Assembly: GCA_029433525.1 (NCBI GenBank)
Contig: JAQTIF010000002.1
Location: 310,001-374,000 of the forward strand
Reading direction: 5' to 3'
From: Enterobacteriaceae bacterium ESL0689
Lineage (GTDB): Bacteria > Pseudomonadota > Gammaproteobacteria > Enterobacterales > Enterobacteriaceae
Length of the DNA stretch: 64,000 nucleotides
The notes under the pieces are model-generated. The model was not told the DNA's origin and ran no database searches. It saw nothing but the letters and a program-made list of their open reading frames with translations. Numbering within the stretch: the stretch's first letter is position 1; each line of letters starts with the position of its first letter. The position numbers and the translations under genes were made by a program. Below are positions 9,036 to 17,809 of this stretch, one piece after another.

Positions 9036-9716
9036 TTAGTTTACTTGATGTGCTGCCAGTCTTTGTTTCTTCCGCTCCAGATACGAATCAACAACGCTGT
9101 CGTACTCTTCGCGCGTAAACCCTTTCTGATCGGGGTATTTTGCAGCCAGTAAGAGCTGAAACTCTGTCATCGTCAGCCTTGACGCTTCATCGCGGCTCAT
9201 ACCAAAGTGGGAACGTGCAGCATTGATATACTCAACCGCTCTGAATTCGTTCGTTGTTTCACTGGATTCATGGCGCTGCAGGCGACGTATCTTTGCCCGT
9301 CCGATAATACCGTGTAGTAATAATTGACTGGCGATAATGATAATATCCTCGCGAAGCATAAGGCCGGGCTGGTATTCAGTATGATCCCCTTTATCTTCCC
9401 ATCCCCCAAAAACTGCGCTCATATCCTCAGTACAACAAGCCTGCAATACACGCACAGACGCCGATAACATCCGGTCAGTCATTGCCGCCAGTGTCGGAAT
9501 AATCCACTCGGGAACTCGCCCAAGCCTGTCATATAAGGGATCAAGAAAAGAGCCGTACTCACTGCCATTGATAATAGCAAAGAGATCAACTATTTCAGCA
9601 GGATCCCCAAGTCTGGCCATAGCCTCAAACGAGGGTCTGAGAATATAATCACGCCCCCCTTCCCGGCTGTCACTGATGCAGATCTCCCCGATTTCTTTTA
9701 ATACGTTCATAATCAT
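9036..9716 (-). CDS. Tail assembly chaperone-like protein (DUF6246-type)
   Basis: 226 residues between the tail tube and the tape measure, the slot of tail assembly chaperones (lambda G/GT). The C-terminal block AARSHFGMSRDEASRLTMTEF followed by a Lys/Arg-rich end (DSYLERKKQRLAAH) is common to such proteins in related enterobacterial prophages. I see no slippery heptamer with a second frame, so a G/GT-type frameshift is not supported here. Start may be residue 1 or 3 (MIMN). Confidence 0.65.
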   Translation of the reverse strand: MIMNVLKEIGEICISDSREGGRDYILRPSFEAMARLGDPAEIVDLFAIINGSEYGSFLDPLYDRLGRVPEWIIPTLAAMTDRMLSASVRVLQACCTEDMSAVFGGWEDKGDHTEYQPGLMLREDIIIIASQLLLHGIIGRAKIRRLQRHESSETTNEFRAVEYINAARSHFGMSRDEASRLTMTEFQLLLAAKYPDQKGFTREEYDSVVDSYLERKKQRLAAHQVN

Positions 9717-9770
9717 TCCGGTAAATGGTTATTATCAAGGGTGATCAACACCACCCTTTGTAATAAACAC

Positions 9771-10514
9771 TTAGCTAACAGTTACAGTGTGTATAGCAAC
9801 TTTATTGCCATCAATGGTATTGACAACAATCTGCGCGGATCCGGTTGCAACACGGTTAACAGTAACCGTATTTCCTGACGCCGTCGCCGTTGCCTTAGCG
9901 GGATTAGTTGACGACACAGTAAAATTTTTATTGGTTGCGTTAGCGGGCAGCACATTAACAGTAAATGTGCTGGTGCCACTAACTGCGCCGGTACTGGTAG
10001 CCTGCGACAGGGTTACGTCAGTTACAGCAACGTTGTCCAGTATATTGACCTGAATTGTACTGGCATCACCAACCTTGAACTCAGTAGAAAACGAAGCAAT
10101 ATCATTTGTCCCGCCATCACTACTTAATGCCGTTATCATCATATATCCTACAAACTCTACTGGCCCGTAGTCCATACGCACCCACAAGCCCGGCTGACGT
10201 TTTGCTTTCAGTTCTGTGGCAAAATAAGAAATAAATTTACCAATACCGTACTGATCCAGCTTATCCTTTTTACGCACCTCTCCCTCAAACGAGATAGTAA
10301 AATCACTGTTAGTAATGATAGTTTCAACGAAACCACCACCATCATCTGCGTCACTGGTGACGCTGTTCGGGCTGAAGTCAAAACCCTTGCTGGTGCCTGC
10401 CGCCAGCGCTTTCCAGTCTGATTCCTGAGGTACAGTATCAGAGCACCCGTCAGCGACCTCCAGCACGACCGCACCACCAAAAAGACGTTCATTAGAACCA
10501 GGGCAATCCGCCAT
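9771..10514 (-). CDS. Major tail tube protein with C-terminal Ig-like domain
   Basis: 247 residues from ATG at 10514, chosen because AGAGGA lies 6 bases upstream. The first 165 residues are the tail tube (GSNERLFGGAVVLEVADG; later ITNSDFTISFEGEVRKKD). Residues about 170-247 are a BIG2-type Ig domain (VTDVTLSQATSTG, then ATASGNTVTVNRVATGSAQI). Surface Ig domains on tail tubes are common in lambdoid phages and may give weak carbohydrate binding. The gene follows an intrinsic terminator and opens the tail block. Confidence 0.85.
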   Translation of the reverse strand: MADCPGSNERLFGGAVVLEVADGCSDTVPQESDWKALAAGTSKGFDFSPNSVTSDADDGGGFVETIITNSDFTISFEGEVRKKDKLDQYGIGKFISYFATELKAKRQPGLWVRMDYGPVEFVGYMMITALSSDGGTNDIASFSTEFKVGDASTIQVNILDNVAVTDVTLSQATSTGAVSGTSTFTVNVLPANATNKNFTVSSTNPAKATATASGNTVTVNRVATGSAQIVVNTIDGNKVAIHTVTVS

Positions 10515-10538
10515 AGAAATTCCTCTCAATATAAAAAC

Positions 10539-10560
10539 AAAAAAACCTGCCGTAGCAGGT
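10539..10560 (-). terminator. Intrinsic terminator before tail tube gene
   Basis: Minus strand ACCTGC-TACG-GCAGGT followed by TTTTTTT. It lies between the minor tail gene and the tail tube gene, and would raise tube expression only if late polymerase is antiterminated or a local promoter exists. Confidence 0.75.
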
Positions 10561-10575
10561 CGTTAGTAGTTCTGA

Positions 10576-10959
10576 TTACTCCCCGTAGGTGCACACAAAT
10601 TGCAGCCTGAACACAATGCGCCCCTCCTCGGTCAATACTGGCGGAGGAATGCCGCCTGTGTTTTGTATGTAGCCGACACACTCATCAGTCATAGGGTTAG
10701 CCTGGATATAATCAATAATCCGTTGCACAGCCTCTACAGCCGCCCCGCGCCGGTCTTTTGCACCGATCACATCCACAAGCACATTATATTCAGCACCTGA
10801 ATCGTTTCTGATTGCCGTTCCACCAGCCGGGCGAAAAACCATCAGAGCCTTGCTTAAATCACCGGGATCGTCATAAAAAAGCTGCTGAACAATAAAACCG
10901 TCTGTCAGCCCCGCATTTCCGAATAAATTCCGCACCCGCTCATACATTAACGGTTTCAT
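10576..10959 (-). CDS. Tail terminator-like protein (lambda U position)
   Basis: 127 residues directly upstream of the tail tube gene and overlapping the gp10-like gene by 4 bp, the slot of the tail terminator. The sequence pattern (YERVRNLFGNAG, VFRPAGGTAIRNDSGAEYNVLVDVIGA) is that of a phage minor tail / tail-completion family. It likely caps the tail tube before head joining. Assignment rests on position and general pattern. Confidence 0.65.
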   Translation of the reverse strand: MKPLMYERVRNLFGNAGLTDGFIVQQLFYDDPGDLSKALMVFRPAGGTAIRNDSGAEYNVLVDVIGAKDRRGAAVEAVQRIIDYIQANPMTDECVGYIQNTGGIPPPVLTEEGRIVFRLQFVCTYGE

Positions 10960-11324
10960 AGCGAAAGCTCTTTTTTCACCACAGCATCAATATCAGAGCG
11001 CTCTTCTTCAAATCCAGCAGTAAGAAACTCTTTTTTTGCTGTAGCACGCCTGAAGCGCTGATGAATCGTTGGGTCATGCACATAAACCGCATAATTAGCT
11101 GAATATCCGACACGACCAGTAAAAACTGTACCTGAAACAAAAAACTCCCTGAACTGACTATTAAGCAAGGTAGACGTGTCAATTGGGGTATATAATGCCG
11201 CCCTTGTGGCACCAACTATCAGCGCTGCCTGCAATGCCCGACCGATTTTACGCCCGGTAATGTCGTTCAGTATGCGGTTTACGTTGTTAGCGACTTTCTG
11301 AACCCCCTTGACCTTTACCCCCAT
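10956..11324 (-). CDS. HK97 gp10-like head-tail joining protein
   Basis: 122 residues with the gp10 pattern: GVKVKGVQKVANNVNRIL at the start, then AALYTPIDTSTLLNSQF and SANYAVYVHDPT. gp10-family proteins are tail-completion or neck proteins of HK97-like phages. The gene overlaps its downstream neighbour by 4 bp and follows the next gene by 2 bp, so it is inside a tight operon. Confidence 0.8.
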   Translation of the reverse strand: MGVKVKGVQKVANNVNRILNDITGRKIGRALQAALIVGATRAALYTPIDTSTLLNSQFREFFVSGTVFTGRVGYSANYAVYVHDPTIHQRFRRATAKKEFLTAGFEEERSDIDAVVKKELSL

Positions 11325-11326
11325 AT

Positions 11327-11674
11327 TTACCCCCCCGTTATAATTGCAAAATCGTCTGACTGACGTTCGAATGTATCAGCGTACCGGATAACCTGCTGAA
11401 TCTCGTCAGCGCCCGCTACAACCGGATCAGCCACTGCCGAGGCACCGATCAGAAGATAATCCCCTGCCTGCGCCAGCGCGTATTCAGTCCAGACTGTATT
11501 TTTTACTATAACCGCAAGCCCCAGATTGCCCGCTCGTCTGGATAGCCCGCCCTCGTAATCACAGGCGATTATTTCCGGCGCGGCGTATCCCAGCGGATCA
11601 CCAATCTCATCTTTACCAAGACTGCGCCAGACGGTGGCCTGTGCTGTATAGCTCCAGTTGGCGGCGCTTGACAT
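11327..11674 (-). CDS. Head-tail connector/stopper-like protein
   Basis: 115 residues (WSYTAQATVWRSLGKDEIGDPLGYAAPEIIACDYEGG; the middle of the protein looks like a small beta barrel). It sits in the slot of the head-closure (stopper) protein between the adaptor gene and the gp10-like gene. No closer family recognised. Confidence 0.6.
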   Translation of the reverse strand: MSSAANWSYTAQATVWRSLGKDEIGDPLGYAAPEIIACDYEGGLSRRAGNLGLAVIVKNTVWTEYALAQAGDYLLIGASAVADPVVAGADEIQQVIRYADTFERQSDDFAIITGG

Positions 11675-11677
11675 TAT

Positions 11678-11845
11678 TTATTCCCTCCACTGCAATACAA
11701 CTGCGCCCGTTACCCTGATACGCTCACAATTGATAAACCACTCGCCGTTGCTTTTTACGTAGGCCGTGGTTTGCTCGCCTGTATTCGTCAGAACCCACAC
11801 CCGCGTGTATTGTTTTGGCAGATGGTGATTAACAGATATCCACAC
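11678..11845 (-). CDS. Small head-tail region protein, DUF551-like
   Basis: A GTG-started frame of 55 residues fills the space between two connector genes. It begins MWISVNHHLPKQYTRVWVLT and continues with TAYVKSNGEWFINCERI, ending QWRE. A GGAGG lies about 10 bases before the GTG, inside the end of the previous gene. The WISVN..LP..VWV pattern resembles DUF551 proteins, though these are usually early genes. Not long enough for automatic calls but clearly coding. Confidence 0.6.
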   Translation of the reverse strand: MWISVNHHLPKQYTRVWVLTNTGEQTTAYVKSNGEWFINCERIRVTGAVVLQWRE

Positions 11846-11851
11846 TGTTGA

Positions 11852-12229
11852 TCAGCCCTCCACGACCATAAAAAACCCAACGCTATTACCGGCACTGATT
11901 GGTAAACCACTGGTGCAACCGCTGGTATCGAGTTTTGCCAGTGAGTCGCGAAGCCAGGTCACGCCGTCGCCGTCATAATCGAACGAACGGGATGCACCAG
12001 ATGGGCTGCTCTGTGATTTCAGGCGTCGTGCGCCGGACGAGGTTGCCACCAGTGCCGCCGCATAAATAAGAATCAATTTTGCGGTGCAGTCGTCGTATCC
12101 CGCTCCGTCGAGGCAGGGGATAATCTTGTTTACCGTGCATAGAATTGGGTCGAGCAGCGAGCCGGGGATTGAATAACCCATCTCACCGAGGAACGCCGTC
12201 ACGTCTGCCGCCGTGATTGGGTTAGTCAC
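11852..12229 (-). CDS. Head-tail adaptor-like protein
   Basis: 125 residues (ITAADVTAFLGEMGYSIPG; AKLILIYAAALVATSSGARRLKSQSSPSGASRSFDYDGDG). The helical start and the SGASRSF strand are typical of head-completion adaptors that dock under the portal. It lies just downstream of the capsid block. Four cysteines are present (31, 39, 48, 104). Confidence 0.65.
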   Translation of the reverse strand: MTNPITAADVTAFLGEMGYSIPGSLLDPILCTVNKIIPCLDGAGYDDCTAKLILIYAAALVATSSGARRLKSQSSPSGASRSFDYDGDGVTWLRDSLAKLDTSGCTSGLPISAGNSVGFFMVVEG

Positions 12230-12231
12230 GA

Positions 12232-12540
12232 TTATTTATCCTTCTTTTGAGGGGTTTCCGGCTCGGTTTTCTCCTGCCGGGCTTTCGCCGCATCCTTCAG
12301 TTGCTGGATTTGTGCCAGCGCCTCATCAAGTTGGGTTTTGAGCGCGACAGCCTCATCGTCTACAGACGGCGTCGCGACCTCAAACTGCAGTTTCACCCCC
12401 GCTTCCCTGGACAGTACGGCCTTTCCGTCAGCAATCCATTTTTTAGCGATCGCGTCCTCAACTTCATAAATTGCGCCAATATCCAGTTTCTGGAAATCCG
12501 CACCAGCAAACTGATTATCCACCAGCATTTTTACAAACAT
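12232..12540 (-). CDS. Small head-region protein of unknown function
   Basis: 102 residues. The first half (KMLVDNQFAGADFQKLDIGAIYEVEDAIAKKWIADGKAV) resembles a compact domain found after capsid genes in this phage type. The second half is a charged helix (ALAQIQQLKDAAKARQEKTEPETPQKKDK). It is 2 bp from the adaptor gene and 12 bp from the capsid gene. Function unknown. Confidence 0.6.
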   Translation of the reverse strand: MFVKMLVDNQFAGADFQKLDIGAIYEVEDAIAKKWIADGKAVLSREAGVKLQFEVATPSVDDEAVALKTQLDEALAQIQQLKDAAKARQEKTEPETPQKKDK

Positions 12541-12552
12541 CGTAATATCCCC

Positions 12553-13629
12553 TTAACCCGCAGCGTAGAGCACTGAAAAATGACCGTTAATATCCTGTTT
12601 CACCATCAGGCCAGCAGCCCCCCAGGTGCGCCAGACGTAATCACTGTTGTAATACAGGCGAGGGTCAGCAACCGTACCGAACGCCTGACCAACTATCGGC
12701 GCAATAACACCGACATCTAACGGAATAATAGTGATCTGGTTACCGGTCAATTCGGCGTCCTCTTTGATATCTTTAATACCAGACAGCTTCTTAATTTCCT
12801 CCAGAACGGTGCGTAGTGCCCTTACGTCAAAATACTGCTCCCAGTTTGACATAATTTCACCGGATACATACCAGGTCTGCTGACCGTATTGATAATTTCG
12901 CAACTTGATCACATCACGCAATAATATTGCATTTTCCCGGATCGCATTAGGGTCTTTACTGGTCGAGAAATCAAACGTCAGTGTAATTTGAGCAACCCGA
13001 CTATCCCCGCGCAACCCGCGCCATTCTTTGTCGTCGAATTTAATAAAATTCCCGGCTGAGTCACGAAATCCGTTCCAGATATATTTTACGTACTGGCGGC
13101 GAACATCTTCAACCGAGCCAGCCTGAGCATCGGCTAATGAGGACAAAGCAGAGCCTTTATTGAATACCGGATCACGCCAGTTGAATTTAAAACCCGAATC
13201 GTGGATCGGCACCATTGTGCCGTCGAACGTATAGGATTTCGCGTCCAGCGCTGCACCAATCTGGCCCGACATGGACGTGTGCGCCCAGCCGCGACCGCCT
13301 TTGCGAGCGTATTCATACACTGATTCTTCCAGACGTACCGACCTGGATAGCGGCATTAAATCGTTGAGTAGCGTAAACTCGGTATTTGGCCGAAATTCAG
13401 CAAGCACGGTCTGATCGTAGGCGCGATAAAGCCGACGAATATCGTCAACCGCATTTACAGCATCCAGCGCCGGAGCGTTGGCGGCGTCACCACGAAAACG
13501 AGTGCGGGCAATAAAATCAGCCACAGCCTGCGCACTGGCGTTACGGGCAAATTCCAACTCACGAAATTGAGCGGTATTAACCTCAAGATTATTAGTTTCG
13601 GTTGCCTGTTTAGTAGAAAATACAAACAT
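12553..13629 (-). CDS. Major capsid protein (DUF2184-type)
   Basis: 358 residues. The sequence matches the DUF2184 class of HK97-fold capsids: early helix (RELEFARNASAQAVADFIAR), middle block ESVYEYARKGGRGWAHTSMSGQIG, and C-terminal ADPRLYYNSDYVWRTWGAAG. It is preceded by the decoration protein and the DUF2213 protease/scaffold, the usual order. Confidence 0.88.
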   Translation of the reverse strand: MFVFSTKQATETNNLEVNTAQFRELEFARNASAQAVADFIARTRFRGDAANAPALDAVNAVDDIRRLYRAYDQTVLAEFRPNTEFTLLNDLMPLSRSVRLEESVYEYARKGGRGWAHTSMSGQIGAALDAKSYTFDGTMVPIHDSGFKFNWRDPVFNKGSALSSLADAQAGSVEDVRRQYVKYIWNGFRDSAGNFIKFDDKEWRGLRGDSRVAQITLTFDFSTSKDPNAIRENAILLRDVIKLRNYQYGQQTWYVSGEIMSNWEQYFDVRALRTVLEEIKKLSGIKDIKEDAELTGNQITIIPLDVGVIAPIVGQAFGTVADPRLYYNSDYVWRTWGAAGLMVKQDINGHFSVLYAAG

Positions 13630-13641
13630 TCATTACGCCCC

Positions 13642-14079
13642 TTATTTAATAACGATACGCAGGAGATCACCCGCAGTTGTAATTGTGTAATCGCTGTCTT
13701 CTTCGACGTAAGCGCGCACCGTTTCGTTACCGATCTTTGGTTTTACAAAACCGCTGGATATAGATAATGGCTGGCCTTTGGTATAAACACCCGGCACAGC
13801 CGGAACGTTAAAAAACACGCCCGGCGTTGGATGCATGCCGACAACCCAATCATCCGCCTTAATTTCATCGTCCACCGTTTTGCATCGCAGATAATCGTAA
13901 TTAGCCACGTACAAAATAGCATTTTCCTCACCCGCAACTGATGGTGTGAATTTTTTATCGTCATTAAAAAATCCAATTGTCCCCGGCTTGATATTGACGG
14001 ACGCCGCACCCTCACGGTGCAATTGTGGATTAGAAAAAATACCGCCTGCATGTATTACGTGTTTTCCGTCTTTAGCCAT
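13642..14079 (-). CDS. Head decoration / structural cement protein
   Basis: 145 residues upstream of the capsid gene. The pattern GTIGFFNDDKKFTPSVAGEENAILYVANYDYLRCKTVDDEI and the C-terminal VRAYVEEDSDYTITTAGDLLRIVIK suit a small beta-rich cement protein of the type paired with DUF2184 capsids. It would stabilise the shell after expansion. Confidence 0.7.
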   Translation of the reverse strand: MAKDGKHVIHAGGIFSNPQLHREGAASVNIKPGTIGFFNDDKKFTPSVAGEENAILYVANYDYLRCKTVDDEIKADDWVVGMHPTPGVFFNVPAVPGVYTKGQPLSISSGFVKPKIGNETVRAYVEEDSDYTITTAGDLLRIVIK

Positions 14080-14082
14080 TTT

Positions 14083-15483
14083 TTACTCCGGCATTTCACT
14101 AAATGATTTATTGTTATTAACCTGGACGAATGCCCCGTTTAAGCCCGCCGATGCCTGACACTGAGCAAAAAAGCCATCAAGCGCAGCACCATCAAGAGCA
14201 TTTACAGCTATATCATCCAGCCCAAATTTTGCTTTTACTGCCGCGCGTTTTTCGTTTTTTTCTTTGTCAGAATTTGCGGTTAACCCCTTTTCGATAATAT
14301 TTATTTTTTCAGCGAATGGGGCAAACCACTCCGGCGCTTGTTGTGAATTACTGGCCTGTTCTTTGGGTTTATTTTTCTCCTTATCCTCTTTTTCTTTCTT
14401 TTCGCGCTCGGCTTTTTCTTCCGGCGTTTCAGGCTTATCCTTTTTATTAGCGACCAACTGATTATATGCATCAAGAAGTTCAGCATCAGATTTCCCTTCT
14501 GTCGGCTTACCCGCTTCTTTCAGTGCGTTAATAATAATTTTTTTCATCGGATCATCTTCTCCGTTAGTTTTAATCTCATACTCTGTTGGTTTACGTACAA
14601 CTTCTATTGGGTCACCAACGAAAACGGCTTTACCGCTCTCATCAATGAGGTACTTTTGTTTAAAATATTTCGAATCGTCGCGATAAATAAACACATCCGG
14701 CCATACTGAATCAGCCCACAAAAAAGAATCAGAACTACGCCCCTCCCGGAGTTTTTCGTTAATGGCACTCTGAATATCGTCAAACGAGTAATTAGAGGCG
14801 TTAGTAAGAAAAAATTTTGCTTTGTTTAACAAGTTATTACGTGTGCAATCCGATCCCTCAGAAAGATGTGCTACTTCTATCTGTTGCTCACCGCCTTCTG
14901 CATTCACAAAAATGCCAACACCTTCTTCCGGCGTTCCTGCACCGACTTCATTCAGCAATATAGCAACATGGTCAAATAACATATTGGTGGCAATTTCTTT
15001 GTACTTTTTGTTTTTTGACTCTCCGTTAGCGGCAATACCAGAATAAAATAAACCCGTAGATATATGAATTGGTTCGGTACTATCACCCGCTGCCATTGCA
15101 TCCAGTCGGTTAACAAGAGTTTTCCCCTTCTCGCTCCCTTCCGCATAACGGCTGTTAATGTACATATCGCCACTAACCTTGCCGTTAGCGTGCTTAACAT
15201 TCTGAAACCATGCACCAACATGGTAATTATTTACCGCCCGTACATCGTGGGCAGATACATATTTACCATCAACTTTCGGATGCCCGAATGGCATCGGGTT
15301 ATTTTCAAGCGTTTTATATGCTTTTTCTATTTCTGCTGCCGGGTACAATTTCTGATTCATCACGATATCATCTACGATAGGCGTGATGCCACGAATCACA
15401 ATATGTGACTCGCCATCGATAGTTTCAGTCGTGATATTTGAAGCAGAATTAACAACCGACAGCACATGTACACAAGAGCGCAT
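14083..15483 (-). CDS. Prohead protease-scaffold (DUF2213-type)
   Basis: 466 residues. Residues 20-200 are the DUF2213 protease-like domain (GITPIVDDIVMNQKLYPAAEI, PMPFGHPKVDGKYVSAHD, MLFDHVAILLNEVGAGTPEEG). Residues about 330-420 are a long Lys/Glu coiled coil (TPEEKAEREKKEKEDKEKN) of scaffold type. This fusion of protease and scaffold is known in phages with DUF2184 capsids. There is an insertion of about 80 residues at 215-305 whose role I cannot tell. A terminator lies just upstream. Confidence 0.8.
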   Translation of the reverse strand: MRSCVHVLSVVNSASNITTETIDGESHIVIRGITPIVDDIVMNQKLYPAAEIEKAYKTLENNPMPFGHPKVDGKYVSAHDVRAVNNYHVGAWFQNVKHANGKVSGDMYINSRYAEGSEKGKTLVNRLDAMAAGDSTEPIHISTGLFYSGIAANGESKNKKYKEIATNMLFDHVAILLNEVGAGTPEEGVGIFVNAEGGEQQIEVAHLSEGSDCTRNNLLNKAKFFLTNASNYSFDDIQSAINEKLREGRSSDSFLWADSVWPDVFIYRDDSKYFKQKYLIDESGKAVFVGDPIEVVRKPTEYEIKTNGEDDPMKKIIINALKEAGKPTEGKSDAELLDAYNQLVANKKDKPETPEEKAEREKKEKEDKEKNKPKEQASNSQQAPEWFAPFAEKINIIEKGLTANSDKEKNEKRAAVKAKFGLDDIAVNALDGAALDGFFAQCQASAGLNGAFVQVNNNKSFSEMPE

Positions 15484-15516
15484 ATGCTGTTTCTCATTAA
15501 GTTAGTTTAAGGAATT

Positions 15517-15540
15517 AAAAAAGGTCGCCGCAGCGACCTT
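15517..15540 (-). terminator. Intrinsic terminator upstream of DUF2213 gene
   Basis: Minus strand GGTCGC-TGCG-GCGACC followed by TTTTTT. It separates the small 115-residue gene from the head-protease gene. Confidence 0.75.
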
Positions 15541-15563
15541 ATATTAAGTATATAATCCAGGAA

Positions 15564-15911
15564 TTATAAACACTCTTTGAGCCTTTCTATAAGTTGTTCA
15601 ATATCCTGTTTTTCCCAAACAGCAAACATTTGTTTTTCTTCAAACATAGCATTTCTTTGTTCGACATGGAAATCAGGAAGCAGAGACTTGCCATCTTTTA
15701 TAGAACACTCTATGGCATGAGATCTTTCATCAATATCACATAAATCAAAGTCGGGGATAGCTTGCTCATAATAATCATTACCAGCAACAGTTTCCCCCTT
15801 AATGAAAAGATCGGTGATTGACGTGCTGCCCGTTTCCGGAGTCCAGTGACTAATACTGTATACAGTGTTTTCCGGTAAAGAAAGAAATGTTTTTCTATCA
15901 ACTATTAGCAT
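15564..15911 (-). CDS. Hypothetical 115-residue acidic protein
   Basis: ATG at 15911 (MLIVDRKTFLSLPENTVYS), preceded by AGGAACTATAAA. Acidic, with no signal or membrane segment. It ends before a terminator and lies 1 bp after the 55-residue gene, so the two form a small pair behind the MuF gene. This position often holds a protein that protects the cell from the MuF effector domain, which would make it an immunity candidate. That is inference from position. Confidence 0.6.
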   Translation of the reverse strand: MLIVDRKTFLSLPENTVYSISHWTPETGSTSITDLFIKGETVAGNDYYEQAIPDFDLCDIDERSHAIECSIKDGKSLLPDFHVEQRNAMFEEKQMFAVWEKQDIEQLIERLKECL

Positions 15912-15912
15912 T

Positions 15913-16080
15913 TTATAGTTCCTGATTATTTCGCCGCTCAAACAACGCTTCAGCGAGACCATTAATCATCGTCAATTCCAGCCCTTCCGCTTCATCCGAT
16001 AAAGCCTCAAGCTGCTCTTCAGCATTGTCAGGTAGTGGCTCTGCGTTAATCAGCGCAAGCGCTTTCTCATAACTTTTCAT
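15913..16080 (-). CDS. Small acidic hypothetical protein overlapping MuF gene end
   Basis: 55 residues from ATG at 16080 (MKSYEKALALINAEPLPDN), with 10 Glu. Its start lies inside the last codons of the MuF gene (stop at 16067), so translation is coupled. The upstream ORF extension is out of frame with the MuF protein and Arg-rich, so I exclude it. Function unknown; possible partner or inhibitor of the metalloprotease domain. Confidence 0.6.
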   Translation of the reverse strand: MKSYEKALALINAEPLPDNAEEQLEALSDEAEGLELTMINGLAEALFERRNNQEL

Positions 16081-17809
16081 TTCTTCTCTTCCCCTTGTCC
16101 ATTTTCTGGAATACCTTATAGAGCGGGGGATAGAGCCGCTTCTTAGCCTGCTGGGGTTCCTCGATATATAAGGAGAACGCCTCGGCAACGTACTCGCTAT
16201 ATTTCGTCTGTCCGTATTTGCTCAGGGCGTACTGCCACCCCTTGTTAAATGCCTCTCTGGCCACGCTATCCAGTTCTTCCGGAAACGTCCTGTGAACAGC
16301 GTGACCGAACTCATGAGCAAACACACCTCTCGGCGTTGATACCGCTTGCCATGATATGGCGTCAGCCGATTTAACAGCCTCTATCAGATCTTTTCCGCCG
16401 ATAGACACCGCTTTTTTGAGACTCTCAGCAGTGAATCCCGCAGCTCTTGCCTTAGCATCTGTTTCAAGTAACTCTCTGGCATCGAATGCCTCCCTCGTCA
16501 CCAGCATAGCATTTGCGCTATGTGCATAACCACCGATCATCCCCTTGCTCCGTTTATAGGAATGCGTATCACCGGTAACACCGCCAATATACCGCAATTT
16601 AGGAAGACTGAATCTGTCCTGTAGCTCTAAAGTTAACGCCATGCAGTTATTAAGCTCATCCAGATTGCTGCCAGCGGGTATTTTAGCATTTTCGGCTATG
16701 TTGCCCTTTGCCCACGCATTGACACGTGTAACGTTTTTCTGGCGCTCATACTGCGGCGGCTGATATTCCGTGTATTCCGTATCACGCGCTTTTGTTCTTG
16801 TCACGGGATCTTCAGCAGAATCCCACAATTTGCGCTCGGCCTCCAGCCTGTCCACCAGCCCCTGATTAAACAAGGTGCCGTCCTCGTTTAGCAGCACTGG
16901 TATCTGGCTACAATAGCAGCGATACCGGTTGCTGTTTACTGAGTAGAACTCACGAACCTCTTTAGTGGTGTATATTTTGCCGTGACGGCTGGCGTGCCAG
17001 GGGCGCGTAGTCGGCTTGAGTGCGGAGAGCCATAACAGCCCCGTATTTAAACCAAGCCGCTCTGATGCCCAATCCGTCTCGTTCCACTGAGCCTGACGCA
17101 ACGAGCCAACCTGTTCGGTCTGCGCGATGTTCTTGGCTTTTGCCATCGAAACATCAAGCCGCTTACTGATAATCCTGGCTGTTTCTCGCGGGTTGACACC
17201 TCGCGCGATTGCGTCCGCCATAACGTTAGCTAAATCAGCCCGTGCCGCGTCGCTGATCCCCTGCCAGTCGCTATACGTGCTGATATAGGCACTGGCTATC
17301 TGGTTCTGATACGCCGGACTGGACAGCAATTGCTGTAGCATCGTCTGGCTGGCGTAAACGGAAGACTGAACAGACAGATTATTGTGTGCCTGCTGCGTTC
17401 CGCGCTCGTATTCTGCAGCGATATAATTCAGTGCCCACAGATTTTGACTCCCTCCCTCCAGCAACGACCCATCGAGAATAGCCTGAATAATTTGCAGCAA
17501 ATCGGCCAGTTGCCCGGCCGTCATATCGTAGATAAACGTTCCGGCGTTCACCTGATAGAGCGTAGGGATTTTACTGTCGTTATTGCACAGCACCCACATC
17601 TGCTCGCCGTTGGTTGCGCTATTCCGCCCTGTTAATCGCTGGTCGAACAGGTCTTTTAGTCGCTGCTTGATTGTCAGATATCGGTCTTCGATATCCGAAA
17701 ACATTTTCTGTACTGGCCGGGCTGATTGAGTGGGGTCTGTTTTACTGCGGGGAACTACCGGGGTGCCGATCTTACTCTTTTGCTCCTGCGTCATCGGAAA
17801 GAGGGTCAT
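16067..17809 (-). CDS. MuF-type head protein with C-terminal zinc metallopeptidase domain
   Basis: 580 residues. Residues about 150-310 are the MuF (Phage_Mu_F) minor head domain, with ARADLANVMADAIARGVNPRE and the end block NRYRCYCSQIPVLLNEDG. The C-terminal 200 residues carry HEFGH at 499-503 (within HEFGHAVH) and a likely third zinc ligand E543 in EYVAEAFSLY, a gluzincin-type metallopeptidase. MuF proteins are ejected or packaged with the head, and some carry toxin domains at the C-terminus. Two small genes follow in overlap, as in effector-immunity layouts. Confidence 0.82.
   Translation of the reverse strand: MTLFPMTQEQKSKIGTPVVPRSKTDPTQSARPVQKMFSDIEDRYLTIKQRLKDLFDQRLTGRNSATNGEQMWVLCNNDSKIPTLYQVNAGTFIYDMTAGQLADLLQIIQAILDGSLLEGGSQNLWALNYIAAEYERGTQQAHNNLSVQSSVYASQTMLQQLLSSPAYQNQIASAYISTYSDWQGISDAARADLANVMADAIARGVNPRETARIISKRLDVSMAKAKNIAQTEQVGSLRQAQWNETDWASERLGLNTGLLWLSALKPTTRPWHASRHGKIYTTKEVREFYSVNSNRYRCYCSQIPVLLNEDGTLFNQGLVDRLEAERKLWDSAEDPVTRTKARDTEYTEYQPPQYERQKNVTRVNAWAKGNIAENAKIPAGSNLDELNNCMALTLELQDRFSLPKLRYIGGVTGDTHSYKRSKGMIGGYAHSANAMLVTREAFDARELLETDAKARAAGFTAESLKKAVSIGGKDLIEAVKSADAISWQAVSTPRGVFAHEFGHAVHRTFPEELDSVAREAFNKGWQYALSKYGQTKYSEYVAEAFSLYIEEPQQAKKRLYPPLYKVFQKMDKGKRRNEKL

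Noticed and set aside
16081-16188. 36-residue N-terminal extension of the small gene behind MuF
   Set aside because: The extension is Arg/Ser-rich out-of-frame MuF sequence; ATG 16080 has better composition and position.
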